Positions 26,124-35,722 of a stretch of 64,000 nucleotides of DNA are shown in pieces. Source of the stretch: JASDSY01 sp041441465 (GTDB lineage: Bacteria; Muiribacteriota; UBA9980); contig JASDSY010000035.1 in NCBI GenBank assembly GCA_041441465.1, positions 66,655 to 130,654 of the forward strand, in the 5' to 3' direction. The translations under genes were made by a program, and so were the position numbers. Every line of letters starts with the position of its first letter. Position 1 is the stretch's first letter. The notes beneath the pieces are model-generated. The model was not told the DNA's origin, did no database searches, and was given only the letters and a program-made list of their open reading frames with translations.

Positions 26124-26571
26124 CAACGAATCTAACGATTTTAATTTTAAAAATAATATAAACGAAGAAAAGATGGCCTCGTTGTTCAAAAAACAGGCAG
26201 AAATTGATAATAATATCGATTTAAGCATACTTCGTAAGAAGACATTGGAAAACATTAAAATTTCACCAGGCGGTTCAATTTTTTCTTATTGCCTGTTTTT
26301 TATATTATTTTTATTTCTTGCGGCAATAATGAAAGATGTTATTAATTACGACAACGGCAATTTTAACGTTTTATATGAAAAAACTGAATATATTTACGAA
26401 AATATTTTAAATTACAATTTGTTTAATACTATTTTAAACGCAGGTTACCTGGAGATAAGTACATTATTCTTAATTGAAGGGTTATTTTTATATTTAATTT
26501 TCATAAGCCTTGAAAAATTAAGCGAGATGATGTTTTTAAAAAATAATAATCATTCACGCGAATATAAGTAA
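26110..26571 (+). CDS. putative membrane anti-sigma factor
   Basis: 153 residues: a charged N-terminal cytoplasmic segment (about 1-55), a transmembrane helix at about 57-76, a short external loop of about 40 residues, and a second helix at about 112-132. It has no zinc-binding HxxxCxxC motif, so it is not a classical ZAS anti-sigma. The assignment rests on the 14-base overlap with the ECF sigma gene and on topology. The cytoplasmic part would hold the sigma factor. Confidence 0.5.
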   Translation: MKSNNNESNDFNFKNNINEEKMASLFKKQAEIDNNIDLSILRKKTLENIKISPGGSIFSYCLFFILFLFLAAIMKDVINYDNGNFNVLYEKTEYIYENILNYNLFNTILNAGYLEISTLFLIEGLFLYLIFISLEKLSEMMFLKNNNHSREYK

Positions 26572-26621
26572 TCCGGCTGAAAATAAAATTCCAATTTAAC
26601 ATATTACAGCAATAAAAAAGC

Positions 26622-26651
26622 TATTTTAAATAAGGCGCCTTTTAAAATAGT
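26622..26651 (+). terminator. hairpin after the sigma/anti-sigma pair
   Basis: CTATTTTAAA/TTTTAAAATAG with a short G/C-rich loop, followed by TTTTAAATT. It may partially terminate the sigma operon or attenuate the next gene, whose AAGGAGG ribosome site lies immediately downstream. Confidence 0.4.
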
Positions 26652-26674
26652 TTTAAATTAAGGAGGAACATACC

Positions 26675-28030
26675 ATGAATACAATTTTTTCAATAAACTT
26701 AATTAAGGGACGGATAAAAAAAATAATTATTATTAACATTATTTTATTTTTCTTAATTTATCAGGCGCTATTTATTTATGGCCTTAAAATATTTTTTTAT
26801 GAATCAAATTCACCGGAATATTTTCAGAATTTCGCAAAAGAAATTCAAACCACACCGATGGAAGATGAAACCGTCGCATTGATAAAAAAAATCCTAGTCC
26901 TGGGGCATGAGTTATATGAATCAAGTGAAAAAAACGGCAAATTATTTACCGACAGCTTATTGCTTAATGATAAAGTCAAAGCATTTGTTGACGCCAATTC
27001 AGGCACTATTGAATTAAATATAATAAATCCGCTTGTAACTTCAGCCACAGTTGAAACCGCTTTAAGCACTAAAAAAATAATTGTGAAAGACGGCTATACA
27101 TTTAATCACCTGCGGAAAGTTTTTAAGGTTATATATATTTACTGCGTCTATCAAATTGAAAAAAAAGATAAAGCGAAAGTTATTTCGGGCATTAACGCGT
27201 TAACCGCATTTTATTCTTTCAGCCAGAAAGGGATAGAAGGGTCAAAACCTTTAATTTCCTGCATGATTTCTACAGCACTTTTAAATCTAATGGCCGAAAT
27301 AATAAATAAAACCCTTGAATCAGAACAATTAAATTTAACTGCCAAAGAGCTTGATGCATTATTTAATAAATTAAAAATTTTACCGGCAATATCAGACAAT
27401 TTTTTTGATTATATGGTTTATGAAAAAATACTTATAAAAGATGCGATTAAAAATTACATAATGTTTCATTACAATCAAAATTTTATAAAAATGCTCTCGA
27501 CAATGGTTACGCTTAAAACATTTGATTTATATTACGGCAGATTAACAGATCAATATGAAACCATAATGAATAATATAATCGACTTGAAAAACAAACCATA
27601 TCCAGAAGTTATAAAAAATGTCCAAATAATTCAAAAAGATTTAGAGTATTCCCATCTCAGCATATTTACCTCTAAATATCATCCAATCATATTAATCGTA
27701 GTGCCGAACTGTCAAAATGCCTATACGCTGGATATAATTTCGCGGCTAAAATTGAAAGGAATACTAATCAAAATACTTGCGTTAAAAGAAAAAATATTAA
27801 CAGGCAAGGTACCGCAAACGCTCAATGAATTAATAAAAATTTCAAGTTACAATAATACCGAATTCAACATAGCGATTGATGATTTCACTCAGAAGCCGCT
27901 GATTTATAGAGTATCCGAAACGGGCGAAATATTAATATACAGCGCTGGCCCTGATATTATTGATAACGGCGGCAAGTTCTCATCGGAAAAACAGTCTTAC
28001 CAAAAGACAGGTATTGACATAAAATTATAA
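26675..28030 (+). CDS. membrane-anchored protein with pseudopilin-like C-terminal motif
   Basis: 451 residues. A single hydrophobic anchor (about residues 15-38) follows a basic amino end. The middle is helical with no recognised domain. The last 65 residues carry a pattern seen in GspG-like and related uncultured-phylum proteins: GKVPQTLNELIK, then DDFTQKPLIYR and YSAGPDIIDNGGKF. The start is supported by AAGGAGGAA eight bases upstream. Position 100 bases after the sigma/anti-sigma pair suggests it could belong to that regulon. Function unknown. Confidence 0.7.
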   Translation: MNTIFSINLIKGRIKKIIIINIILFFLIYQALFIYGLKIFFYESNSPEYFQNFAKEIQTTPMEDETVALIKKILVLGHELYESSEKNGKLFTDSLLLNDKVKAFVDANSGTIELNIINPLVTSATVETALSTKKIIVKDGYTFNHLRKVFKVIYIYCVYQIEKKDKAKVISGINALTAFYSFSQKGIEGSKPLISCMISTALLNLMAEIINKTLESEQLNLTAKELDALFNKLKILPAISDNFFDYMVYEKILIKDAIKNYIMFHYNQNFIKMLSTMVTLKTFDLYYGRLTDQYETIMNNIIDLKNKPYPEVIKNVQIIQKDLEYSHLSIFTSKYHPIILIVVPNCQNAYTLDIISRLKLKGILIKILALKEKILTGKVPQTLNELIKISSYNNTEFNIAIDDFTQKPLIYRVSETGEILIYSAGPDIIDNGGKFSSEKQSYQKTGIDIKL

Positions 28031-28230
28031 TATTTATGCAACTTATTACCAAAGCTAAACAGTAACTTTTAAGTTTTATTATTAAAGATCAAGCATTACT
28101 TTATTTGCAAAAACTTTAAAGAGACCGTCCAAAAAGATTTTTACGTTTTTCCAAAAATTGCGGCATGAGTTTTATTTTTTCAGAAACCAAACGAACGCCG
28201 TTGCAATATCCTGATAATAACCCAAAAAAA

Positions 28231-28258
28231 ACTGGCGGGCCTATAAAGGCCTGCCAGT
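28231..28258. terminator. bidirectional terminator between convergent genes
   Basis: ACTGGCGGGCCT/AGGCCTGCCAGT, a 12-bp stem with one G-U pair and a four-base loop, flanked by seven A and seven T. It serves both the 26.7-28.0 kb and the 28.4-29.2 kb genes. The remainder of the 28031-28365 gap shows nothing recognisable. Confidence 0.9.
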
Positions 28259-28365
28259 TTTTTTATATTTATTATGCTTATATATCCAGCTAAACAGTAT
28301 TAACAATATTTTTAGTATTAATAAAGCGAGTCAGAAAAAATACAAACAGTAAAGATTTCTAAATA

Positions 28366-29214
28366 TTATTGTTTTCCCCACTGATAGCTGTCATCGTGTT
28401 TTATAGTATCAAATGCGAATTCCTGAAAAAAGATTGTAACATTTTTATCTTTGCCGTTCATATTCAATGCTACAAGTTCCAATGTTACGACAGGGTTAAA
28501 AAGAATTTTGCGTTTTTTACCGAACCCCCAGTAATCATTAGCTTTAATGGTAACTTTATCAAGCATGCCCGGGAATTGTTTCGCCATTGATTTAAACATC
28601 GTGCTATTATGGCCGTATGGATTTTTTATCATTTCACCAAGAGCGGCATCGTTAGTTTTAAAATCCGATTTAACGTTACGTTCTTCGGTAAGGTCGACTT
28701 TATATGTCAACGATTTAACGTGTATTTTAGCTTTTAAAAGGACTTTTCTTAAAGGTTTCGCATTATATTCCTTGCGGAGTTTCGAAATGAAATATGTATC
28801 TTTAGGGTTTACAGTAACAATAACGCCGAGTCTTTTCAGGACGACCAGCTGATTAAAAGACCTGTAAACACTCATAGGCGCATTATATTTCAAGCACAAT
28901 GCTTCCATGCTTTTGATAGAATCATTAGGAATTACGCAATAATAATTGCTGGTTGCTTCGATCGAGTCGCCTGGAATTTCTTCAGCCGGCGCGCCGTTAT
29001 CAGGCGTTGGAATCGAAGGTGCGGACGGAGTTCCAGTCGGGGCATTTTCACCATTTTGCGCCGGGGCCGGTTCGTCATTTGCGGCATCAGCCTTATCTGT
29101 CATAAGTGACTGCGATTTTAAAAAATCTGCTTTTTCATCACGCGGTTTAGCATCTGCAGCTGAAAGCGATAACAACATCGAGGCGGCTATAATAACGGCA
29201 TAGATCTTTTTCAT
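28366..29214 (-). CDS. secreted protein of unknown function
   Basis: 282 residues. It has a clear signal peptide (MKKIYAVIIAASMLLSLSAADA) and then a Pro/Ala-rich disordered stretch to about residue 85. The rest is a folded region; YYCVIPNDSIKSMEALCLKY followed by NQLVVLKRLGVIVTVNP is reminiscent of a LysM-like or wall-binding layout, but this is weak. The C-terminal half is a beta-rich segment (DKVTIKANDYWGFGKK). GGAGG precedes the ATG by nine bases. Monocistronic, with its own promoter. Confidence 0.65.
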   Translation of the reverse strand: MKKIYAVIIAASMLLSLSAADAKPRDEKADFLKSQSLMTDKADAANDEPAPAQNGENAPTGTPSAPSIPTPDNGAPAEEIPGDSIEATSNYYCVIPNDSIKSMEALCLKYNAPMSVYRSFNQLVVLKRLGVIVTVNPKDTYFISKLRKEYNAKPLRKVLLKAKIHVKSLTYKVDLTEERNVKSDFKTNDAALGEMIKNPYGHNSTMFKSMAKQFPGMLDKVTIKANDYWGFGKKRKILFNPVVTLELVALNMNGKDKNVTIFFQEFAFDTIKHDDSYQWGKQ

Positions 29215-29246
29215 TAATTATTACCTCCATTAAAATTATTACATTA

Positions 29247-29275
29247 ATTATACCATAAATAAATAATCTTTTCAA
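29247..29275 (-). promoter_or_regulatory. promoter of the secreted protein gene
   Basis: Minus strand TTGAAA (29275-29270), a 17-base spacer and TATAAT (29252-29247). Just upstream, 29301-29324 forms a perfect AGCATTTTT/AAAAATGCT hairpin. The gap 29215-29571 otherwise holds only the TPR-gene terminator. Confidence 0.6.
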
Positions 29276-29448
29276 ATTTTTCGGCTGAATTTTTAATAAA
29301 AGCATTTTTACTAGCAAAAATGCTATTATTGAACTCAAATCCCAAAAATTACACCTGAAGAAAATTTTAAAATCTGTTAATTATGTTAAAGCGGCATTAT
29401 ATTTTATTGTTTTTAAAATTCAACCGTTTTTTCGCTTTGGCAAAAAAT

Positions 29449-29487
29449 AAGGGAAGAGTGAAATTGCACATTTCAGGCTCTTCCCTT
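29449..29487 (-). terminator. terminator of the prepilin/two-component/TPR gene group
   Basis: AAGGGAAGAG/CTCTTCCCTT stem with an inner TGAAAT/ATTTCA element; on the minus strand it is followed by ATTTTTTG. It lies 85 bases after the TPR gene stop. Confidence 0.8.
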
Positions 29488-29571
29488 AATCTATTATTTA
29501 TTAAATTAACGATAAAAATATTAATTCATATTCTTAATAAAATTTTATCATTTATATCCACTAATATTTCT

Positions 29572-31350
29572 TTAAATAGCTCGTTCCTGCGACATGTTAA
29601 TTTTTTTCAAAAACGTTCTGGCTTTTTCTCCCCATTCGCTTTTATCGCCTTTATTAACACATATTCCCCAGTATCTCTGGGCATCTTCGAACTTTCCGGT
29701 TTCAAAGTATGATAACCCGATATTAAAATACGCTTTTAAATATGACTCGTCTATTTTTATAGCCGACTCGAAAAAGCTTATGGCATCTTCATGGCGTTTC
29801 TGCAGAGCGAGCATTATTCCGTAATCAGTGAGCGCAATCGGATTTTCGGGCGATATTTCGACGATCTTTTTAAACATATCAAGGCCGTTTTCAATTCGGC
29901 CAAGTTCAAAATTAAGCTTACCGAGATAATAATATGCATTTACAAAATCCGGCGCATAATTCAAGGTCTGCTTCATCATATATTCGCATTCGACATATTC
30001 GCGTTTCATGTAATAAATTGTGCCTATGTTATAATAAGCTTTATAAAACGAAGGATCATATTTTATTACATTTTTAAACTGTGCGATCGCATCGTCATAT
30101 TTCTCTTCCTGTATAAGCATACTGCCGAGATTCATATACACTTCGACAAGTTTCGGGTTCAATTCGAGCACTTTATCAAAATACGCGCGTGCGTTGGATT
30201 TATTATTGACATTCATATACGCGATACCAAGATTAAAATAAACGCTGTAATCGGTCGCATCGATAGAGATTAATTTTTTCCATACGCTTATCGAGTCATA
30301 AAACTTCCCCGTAATACCATATAAAAGCCCCAGATTATTAAGCGCTTTTTTATTTTGCGGATCTATTTCGAGGCATTTAAGATAGGTATCTATCGCTTTC
30401 ACATGATTATTGAGTTTAGCGTATGTCAGTCCGATGTTATTAATGACCTCGCATGACTTACCGTCTATTTTATATGCAGCCAGATAACATTCAAGCGCCT
30501 TTTGCAGCTCATTTTTCTTTTCATACAACACGCCGAGGTTGTTATATAACTGCTCTGAAGCGATACCGCGTTTTATGACTTTGTTATACATAAATATAGC
30601 GCCGTCAATAAAGCCTTTCTCTGTATAAACGAGGGCGAGGTTAAAGTACGCGTCGGTTTCATTAGGCGTAATACGGGTAACTTCGACCCATGATTTTATG
30701 GCGCTTTCATAATCGCCGATTTTGGCGTATATTACGCCGATATTATTTATGATATTGGTATTTTTGTCATCGTATTTCAATGCTTTAAAAAGATATTCAA
30801 GCGCCGTTTCATTCTTTTCCATAGCAGCATATATATTTGAAATCGATATATATACAGCAGGCATTTTAGGATTTATTTCTATGGATTTCAAAAACATCCT
30901 CAACGCGTCGTCTATTTTATTATTTTTTTGGAAACATATACCGAGTCCGACATAACCGTCGGCAAATTTAGCATCAATTTCAATAGACTTGCCAAAATAA
31001 TGAGCCGCCCTGTCGTAATTATTATAATCAAAATAAATCATCCCAAGCGCGTGCAGGCTTTTTGCATCCGCTTCATCGAAGCCGCATTTTTTTTTATATT
31101 TTTCAATGGCCTCTTCACATGGAATATTATATTTGGCGGTCGCGCCTGACTTTACCTTATCCAGCGTATTTTTGACCAGCGGTTTTGCGATACTAAGGCC
31201 TTTTTTATTTGAATTGACCGGCTTAGCGAGTTTTATAACCTCGCCTGTAGCCTCGAACTCACCCTCTAATTTAGCTAAATTAGAAGAAACAGAAGAAGCA
31301 TTAATGTTATTTTTATTGAAAGATACCTGAATAACATTATCGTTATTCAT
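29572..31350 (-). CDS. TPR repeat protein
   Basis: 592 residues, about 14 consecutive tetratricopeptide repeats from residue 95 to the end (for example YFDYNNYDRAAHYFGKSIEI and NIGVIYAKIGDYESAIKSW). The N-terminal 90 residues are low-complexity. There is no signal peptide or membrane segment, so it is probably a cytoplasmic scaffold. It follows the NtrC-type regulator gene by 72 bases and ends at a strong terminator, so it is likely the last gene of the prepilin-kinase-regulator group. Confidence 0.85.
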   Translation of the reverse strand: MNNDNVIQVSFNKNNINASSVSSNLAKLEGEFEATGEVIKLAKPVNSNKKGLSIAKPLVKNTLDKVKSGATAKYNIPCEEAIEKYKKKCGFDEADAKSLHALGMIYFDYNNYDRAAHYFGKSIEIDAKFADGYVGLGICFQKNNKIDDALRMFLKSIEINPKMPAVYISISNIYAAMEKNETALEYLFKALKYDDKNTNIINNIGVIYAKIGDYESAIKSWVEVTRITPNETDAYFNLALVYTEKGFIDGAIFMYNKVIKRGIASEQLYNNLGVLYEKKNELQKALECYLAAYKIDGKSCEVINNIGLTYAKLNNHVKAIDTYLKCLEIDPQNKKALNNLGLLYGITGKFYDSISVWKKLISIDATDYSVYFNLGIAYMNVNNKSNARAYFDKVLELNPKLVEVYMNLGSMLIQEEKYDDAIAQFKNVIKYDPSFYKAYYNIGTIYYMKREYVECEYMMKQTLNYAPDFVNAYYYLGKLNFELGRIENGLDMFKKIVEISPENPIALTDYGIMLALQKRHEDAISFFESAIKIDESYLKAYFNIGLSYFETGKFEDAQRYWGICVNKGDKSEWGEKARTFLKKINMSQERAI

Positions 31351-31422
31351 AAAATCACCTTCCGGCCTTCCTGAAAAGCGGTTCTTAAATTCTCGAACCG
31401 TATCGACACTACATAATTATTA

Positions 31423-32958
31423 TTAGTTCTTACGTTCCAACCCGTATTTTTCCATTTTCATATAGAGTGTTTTCCGGTCTATATTTAAAATACGCGATGC
31501 TTTAGAAATATTATAATTTGATTTTTTTAATACATTCGCGATATGCAATTTTTCAATTTCCTCAACGCTTGCCATTACCGGCGCCTGGAAATAATCACTA
31601 TTTCCAGCTTCGGCAGCCGCGTTCTCATCCGAAGGCTCTTTAGAATTCAGCCGACTGCAGGTTCCCGGCGCACTGCATTCCGAATCAGCCGAGGCCGAAA
31701 CAGGTTGAGCCTGCATAATAACTTCAGCATTATTAAAGGCCTGATATACACCGGGGCTGGTTTTAGAAACCTCAGCAAGAAAGTCAAGCGGCACCATTTT
31801 ATAATTTATAACATCGCCGCTATTTAAAACGACTATGCGCTCAATGGTGTTTTCAAGCTGCCTTATATTGCCAGGCCACGGGCATTCCATAAATAATTTC
31901 AATACGTCACTCGCGGCATTTTTAAAATCTTTGCCGTTCTCCTTATTAAATTTAGCAATAAAATGATTAACAAGCAAGGGTATATCCTCTTTTCTTTCGC
32001 GAAGCGGCGGAAGAAAAAAAGGAATTACATTCAGCCGGTAATATAAATCTTCCCTGAATTTATTTTCAGCGACTTTTTTTTGAAGGTTAGCGTTGGTCGC
32101 GCATATGATTCTGACATCGATTTTAATAGGATCGATGCCGCCGACTCTTGTAAATTCTCGTTCCTGAAGCACGCGCAACAATTTAACCTGTATTTCGGGA
32201 GCGATATCGCCGATTTCGTCAAGAAATATCGTGCCTCCCTCGGCCGCCTCGAATTTCCCTATTTTTCTGGTCAGCGCCCCTGTGAACGCACCTTTTTCGT
32301 AGCCAAAAAGTTCCGATTCGAGGAGCGATTCGGGAAGCGCGGCGCAGTTTAATTTTATATATGGCTTATTAGCGCGCGCGCTGTTATAATGAATGGCGCT
32401 CGCGATCAGTTCCTTGCCCGTTCCGGATTCACCGTAAATAATAACGGTAGCCGACGATGACGATACTTTTTCAATTAATTCGAACATTTCCTGCATTTTT
32501 TTCGACTTGCCGATTATATTGCTGAATGAATATCTGCCTTTAAGCTCGAGTTTCAGCCTTTCATTTTCAAATATCAGATCGAGCTTTTCCGCCATTTTTT
32601 GTATAAAAACCCTTACTGCGTCAAAAGAAAAAGGCTTGGTTATGTAATCGAACGCGCCTAGTTTCATGGCCGATACCGCGCTTTCGACGGTGCCGTAAGC
32701 CGTCATTACAAGCGCCACCACGTCACTTCGAGTTTCAAACACCTTCGATATAAGCTCGACTCCGGTCATCCCCGGCAAGCGCAAATCAGTTATCAATATA
32801 TTATATTTTTTCTCCCGAAAAGCGATAAGCGCTTCTTCAGCCGAAGCCACGCCGCGCACGTCATAACCGGCAGCCGAAAGCGGCTCTACAAGGCCGTCAC
32901 GCATTATTTCCTCGTCGTCAACTATTAATATCGGATATTGCGGAATTTTAGTATTCAT
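31423..32958 (-). CDS. NtrC-family sigma-54-dependent response regulator
   Basis: 511 residues. The receiver domain (about 8-120) has the acidic pair DDEE, phospho-acceptor Asp58 in ILITDLRLPG, Thr86 in MTAYGT and Lys108 in TKPF. The AAA+ domain (about 145-370) has Walker A GESGTGKE and the sigma-54 contact loop GAFTGA at 223-228. The C-terminal Fis-type helix-turn-helix is at about 465-508. It activates sigma-54 promoters when phosphorylated, almost certainly by the kinase encoded 18 bases upstream. AAAGGG lies upstream of the ATG. Confidence 0.95.
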   Translation of the reverse strand: MNTKIPQYPILIVDDEEIMRDGLVEPLSAAGYDVRGVASAEEALIAFREKKYNILITDLRLPGMTGVELISKVFETRSDVVALVMTAYGTVESAVSAMKLGAFDYITKPFSFDAVRVFIQKMAEKLDLIFENERLKLELKGRYSFSNIIGKSKKMQEMFELIEKVSSSSATVIIYGESGTGKELIASAIHYNSARANKPYIKLNCAALPESLLESELFGYEKGAFTGALTRKIGKFEAAEGGTIFLDEIGDIAPEIQVKLLRVLQEREFTRVGGIDPIKIDVRIICATNANLQKKVAENKFREDLYYRLNVIPFFLPPLRERKEDIPLLVNHFIAKFNKENGKDFKNAASDVLKLFMECPWPGNIRQLENTIERIVVLNSGDVINYKMVPLDFLAEVSKTSPGVYQAFNNAEVIMQAQPVSASADSECSAPGTCSRLNSKEPSDENAAAEAGNSDYFQAPVMASVEEIEKLHIANVLKKSNYNISKASRILNIDRKTLYMKMEKYGLERKN

Positions 32959-32976
32959 AATTAACCCTTTTCAATA

Positions 32977-35649
32977 TTATTTTTTATTATAGCAAATTTT
33001 ATTTTCATTAGGCAATCGTATTTCAAATATAGTGTCATTTGATTCAACTGACTCAGGCATTTTCAAATGTCCGACAAAAACTTTGCCCGTATTTTTTAAA
33101 CTCGTATTTTCCTGTTGATTTTTAGAGTTTAAAATTTTTATGCTGCCGCCGTGGGCATCGACTATTTTTTGCGATATGGCAAGGCCGAGGCCGGTGCCGC
33201 GCGAACGCGTGGTAAAAAACGGCCTGAATATCTTTTCAAGCAATTCATCCGGAATTTTAGGGCCGTTATTGGCAACCCAGATAACAGTCTGATCATTTGC
33301 TTCGTCATACTCATAAGCGATAACTATCTTTTTTGCTGCTGCCGCTTGGCCCGCGTGATTATCAAATCCGGTCAACTCTTTAGCGGCGCATTCGTCGTTA
33401 GCATTGCCGGACGCCTCTATATTTTTGCTCTTTTCAAAAGCGTTTATCGCATTCGTCAATATATTGATTATCACCTGCTTTATTTTTTCGGTATCGCAAT
33501 AAACCTCAAATACCGGAGAACCGAAATTAACGCTTCCGGCGCATTCCAACAATATGTTTTTATCCTTCAATTCATGTGATATCGAAATGCCGCTTTCCTT
33601 AATTAAATTTGCCAAATCATATTTTCTTTTATTTGTTATTTCTTCGCGCGAAAAATTCAAAAGATTAGACACCATGTTACCGATGCGCGTAACCGCGTCA
33701 ATTATATGACCGATCCATTTTTTTCTTTTATCGTCAGCATCAAATGACGATTCGATCGAAGTCGCAAAAAGCGATATACCGCCCAGCGGATTTCTTATTT
33801 CATGTGCGATTCCGGCAGCCACCTCGCCGAGCGCCGCAAGGCGTTCCATGCGCGCGGCATATTTTTCAAGACGCATTATTTCGGAATAGTTACGCTGCGA
33901 AATTATGACCGAGGTCAGCATTGCAGAAACGGCATTTATAAACTGCTCGCTTTCCTTTTCGCTTTCCTCGTTTATCCGGTAATAGTCCTCATCGAAAAAA
34001 CGCTCGGAATTTAAAATAAACATATAGCCTATAAAGCTTTTTTTATGATAAACCGGTTTCAGCAAAACCTCGAACTCCCGGGTCTGCTGGAATATTTCGC
34101 CGATTTTTGCGTTAAACCTGTCAAGCCTGTCCTTAAATATATTTACCCGGCTGAGATTTAAAATGCCGCTTTCAAGGTTTAAATTCTGCTCGGCCGAAGA
34201 ATTTTCCCAGAATTTCAAATCCAATTCTTCGAGCAATGCTATAAGCGGCCCGGAAACGTTCCGCTCCGACGATGAATAAACATTCACTACGCCGGCCGAG
34301 CTGTCGTGAATAATCATGCCGCAAACGCCGGCTTTCATATAAAACGCTATTTGAATGAGAGTATTTCTTATCGCCGATTCGAACTCAGCCGAGGAGTTAA
34401 AGATATTATTGCTTATATTAGCTATACTGTAAACTATCGAAAGGCTCTTCGACTTATTTTCAAGATTCGACGAATGTAAAAAATTATCATAAAAGGTCCC
34501 GAGATAATTCGTAAGCAGCAAAAGCGCCATCGTTTCGTCATAATTAAAATCTTTTTCTTCCGCCGGCAGTTTGTTAATAATAGCGATACCGCCGCTTCCT
34601 GATTTTAAATTAAGCATGGGCGCCGCAAGGTAATTTTTATTGACGGTCTTATGCACGCCGGCTTTTTTGCAGGCAGTTTTATTGTCGATAACCTGCTTTT
34701 CATAAACGGCATCTTCGACAAGCCAAGAAGCGAGCAGGCGGTTTTGCGCCACAGCGGAATCGCTTATCACGCCGGTTTTCGAATGAGCCTGCAGCGGCGC
34801 GGCGATCTGCTTTTCTCCGACAATCCTGAAAGAACCGCTGCCTGAGTCGTACAAAAACGCCCCTGAATATTCGCAGCCGGTAGTAACCGCTATAAGAGCG
34901 GTTATCAATTCGGTATAAGTAAGGAAAGTTTCGTTGGTAAGCTGTATTTTACTCTCAGGCTCCCTTTTATCATCGCCTGATAAAGTATTTTCGGCCTCAT
35001 TAAAATTTTCATTGCGTATGATGCAATTTACGATAGCTACCGAAGCGCAATTTGAAAAAATATTGATTACATTATGAAAATCAGCGGAACTTATGAACTT
35101 ATCGGTTTTGCTGTTTTCGCTGAAATAAATTTCAAGCATTCCGATTTTATGGCGCCCGAAAGTAACCGGAATAAAGGTAACCTTATCATAAGCGCTGTCG
35201 AAATCGCTTTGAAAGAACTTATAAATTGCGTCGAAATGCTCTTTTTCTATATTATCAGAGTTTACGGTGATTTTTTCCCGTTCGATTTCAGACGTAAAAT
35301 CTTTATTTTCTGATTTCGATCTCGTTACGGTTTCAGAAGAAGACAGTTCAAAATAAAAACGCGGTCTCTTCTTTTTCTTTTCAAATCCGCCGTTGCTTTT
35401 TTGAATATACTTAAGCTGGCGATTATCGTCAAAGTAAGATATGGCCGAATACGCCGCTCCCGAGATTTTCATTATTTCGTTTAAAATCGTCCTATTCAAC
35501 GAAAAAATATCCATTGGAGTCGAAAAAGTTTTCAAAAGCTCGCATACGAATGCGGTGCGGCCTGCCGCGCCGCCGGCAATTCTGGCTGCCGGTTTTTGCT
35601 GCAATACTTTGGAATCACATGAATAATTATCATCAAGCCTGTTATTCAA
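32977..35649 (-). CDS. GAF-domain sensor histidine kinase
   Basis: 890 residues, soluble. At least two or three GAF-like regions fill residues 25-560. HisKA carries the phospho-acceptor in AGIAHEIRNPLGG near residue 613. HATPase_c has the N-box ILTNAINAFEK, G1 VANNGPKIPDE, and GLGLAIS. An odd Ala/Asn-rich insertion lies between the N-box and the G1 box. The start codon is TTG, with GAGG about 11 bases upstream. It pairs with the NtrC-type regulator encoded next. With a prepilin gene 73 bases upstream, the arrangement resembles PilS/PilR but without PilS membrane helices. Confidence 0.9.
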   Translation of the reverse strand: MNNRLDDNYSCDSKVLQQKPAARIAGGAAGRTAFVCELLKTFSTPMDIFSLNRTILNEIMKISGAAYSAISYFDDNRQLKYIQKSNGGFEKKKKRPRFYFELSSSETVTRSKSENKDFTSEIEREKITVNSDNIEKEHFDAIYKFFQSDFDSAYDKVTFIPVTFGRHKIGMLEIYFSENSKTDKFISSADFHNVINIFSNCASVAIVNCIIRNENFNEAENTLSGDDKREPESKIQLTNETFLTYTELITALIAVTTGCEYSGAFLYDSGSGSFRIVGEKQIAAPLQAHSKTGVISDSAVAQNRLLASWLVEDAVYEKQVIDNKTACKKAGVHKTVNKNYLAAPMLNLKSGSGGIAIINKLPAEEKDFNYDETMALLLLTNYLGTFYDNFLHSSNLENKSKSLSIVYSIANISNNIFNSSAEFESAIRNTLIQIAFYMKAGVCGMIIHDSSAGVVNVYSSSERNVSGPLIALLEELDLKFWENSSAEQNLNLESGILNLSRVNIFKDRLDRFNAKIGEIFQQTREFEVLLKPVYHKKSFIGYMFILNSERFFDEDYYRINEESEKESEQFINAVSAMLTSVIISQRNYSEIMRLEKYAARMERLAALGEVAAGIAHEIRNPLGGISLFATSIESSFDADDKRKKWIGHIIDAVTRIGNMVSNLLNFSREEITNKRKYDLANLIKESGISISHELKDKNILLECAGSVNFGSPVFEVYCDTEKIKQVIINILTNAINAFEKSKNIEASGNANDECAAKELTGFDNHAGQAAAAKKIVIAYEYDEANDQTVIWVANNGPKIPDELLEKIFRPFFTTRSRGTGLGLAISQKIVDAHGGSIKILNSKNQQENTSLKNTGKVFVGHLKMPESVESNDTIFEIRLPNENKICYNKK

Positions 35650-35722
35650 ACTTAAATTCGCCTCTTTTTATTTTATTTTTATGAAATAAAAACTTGCAGA
35701 TGAACCCGCTGAACGGGCGCAG

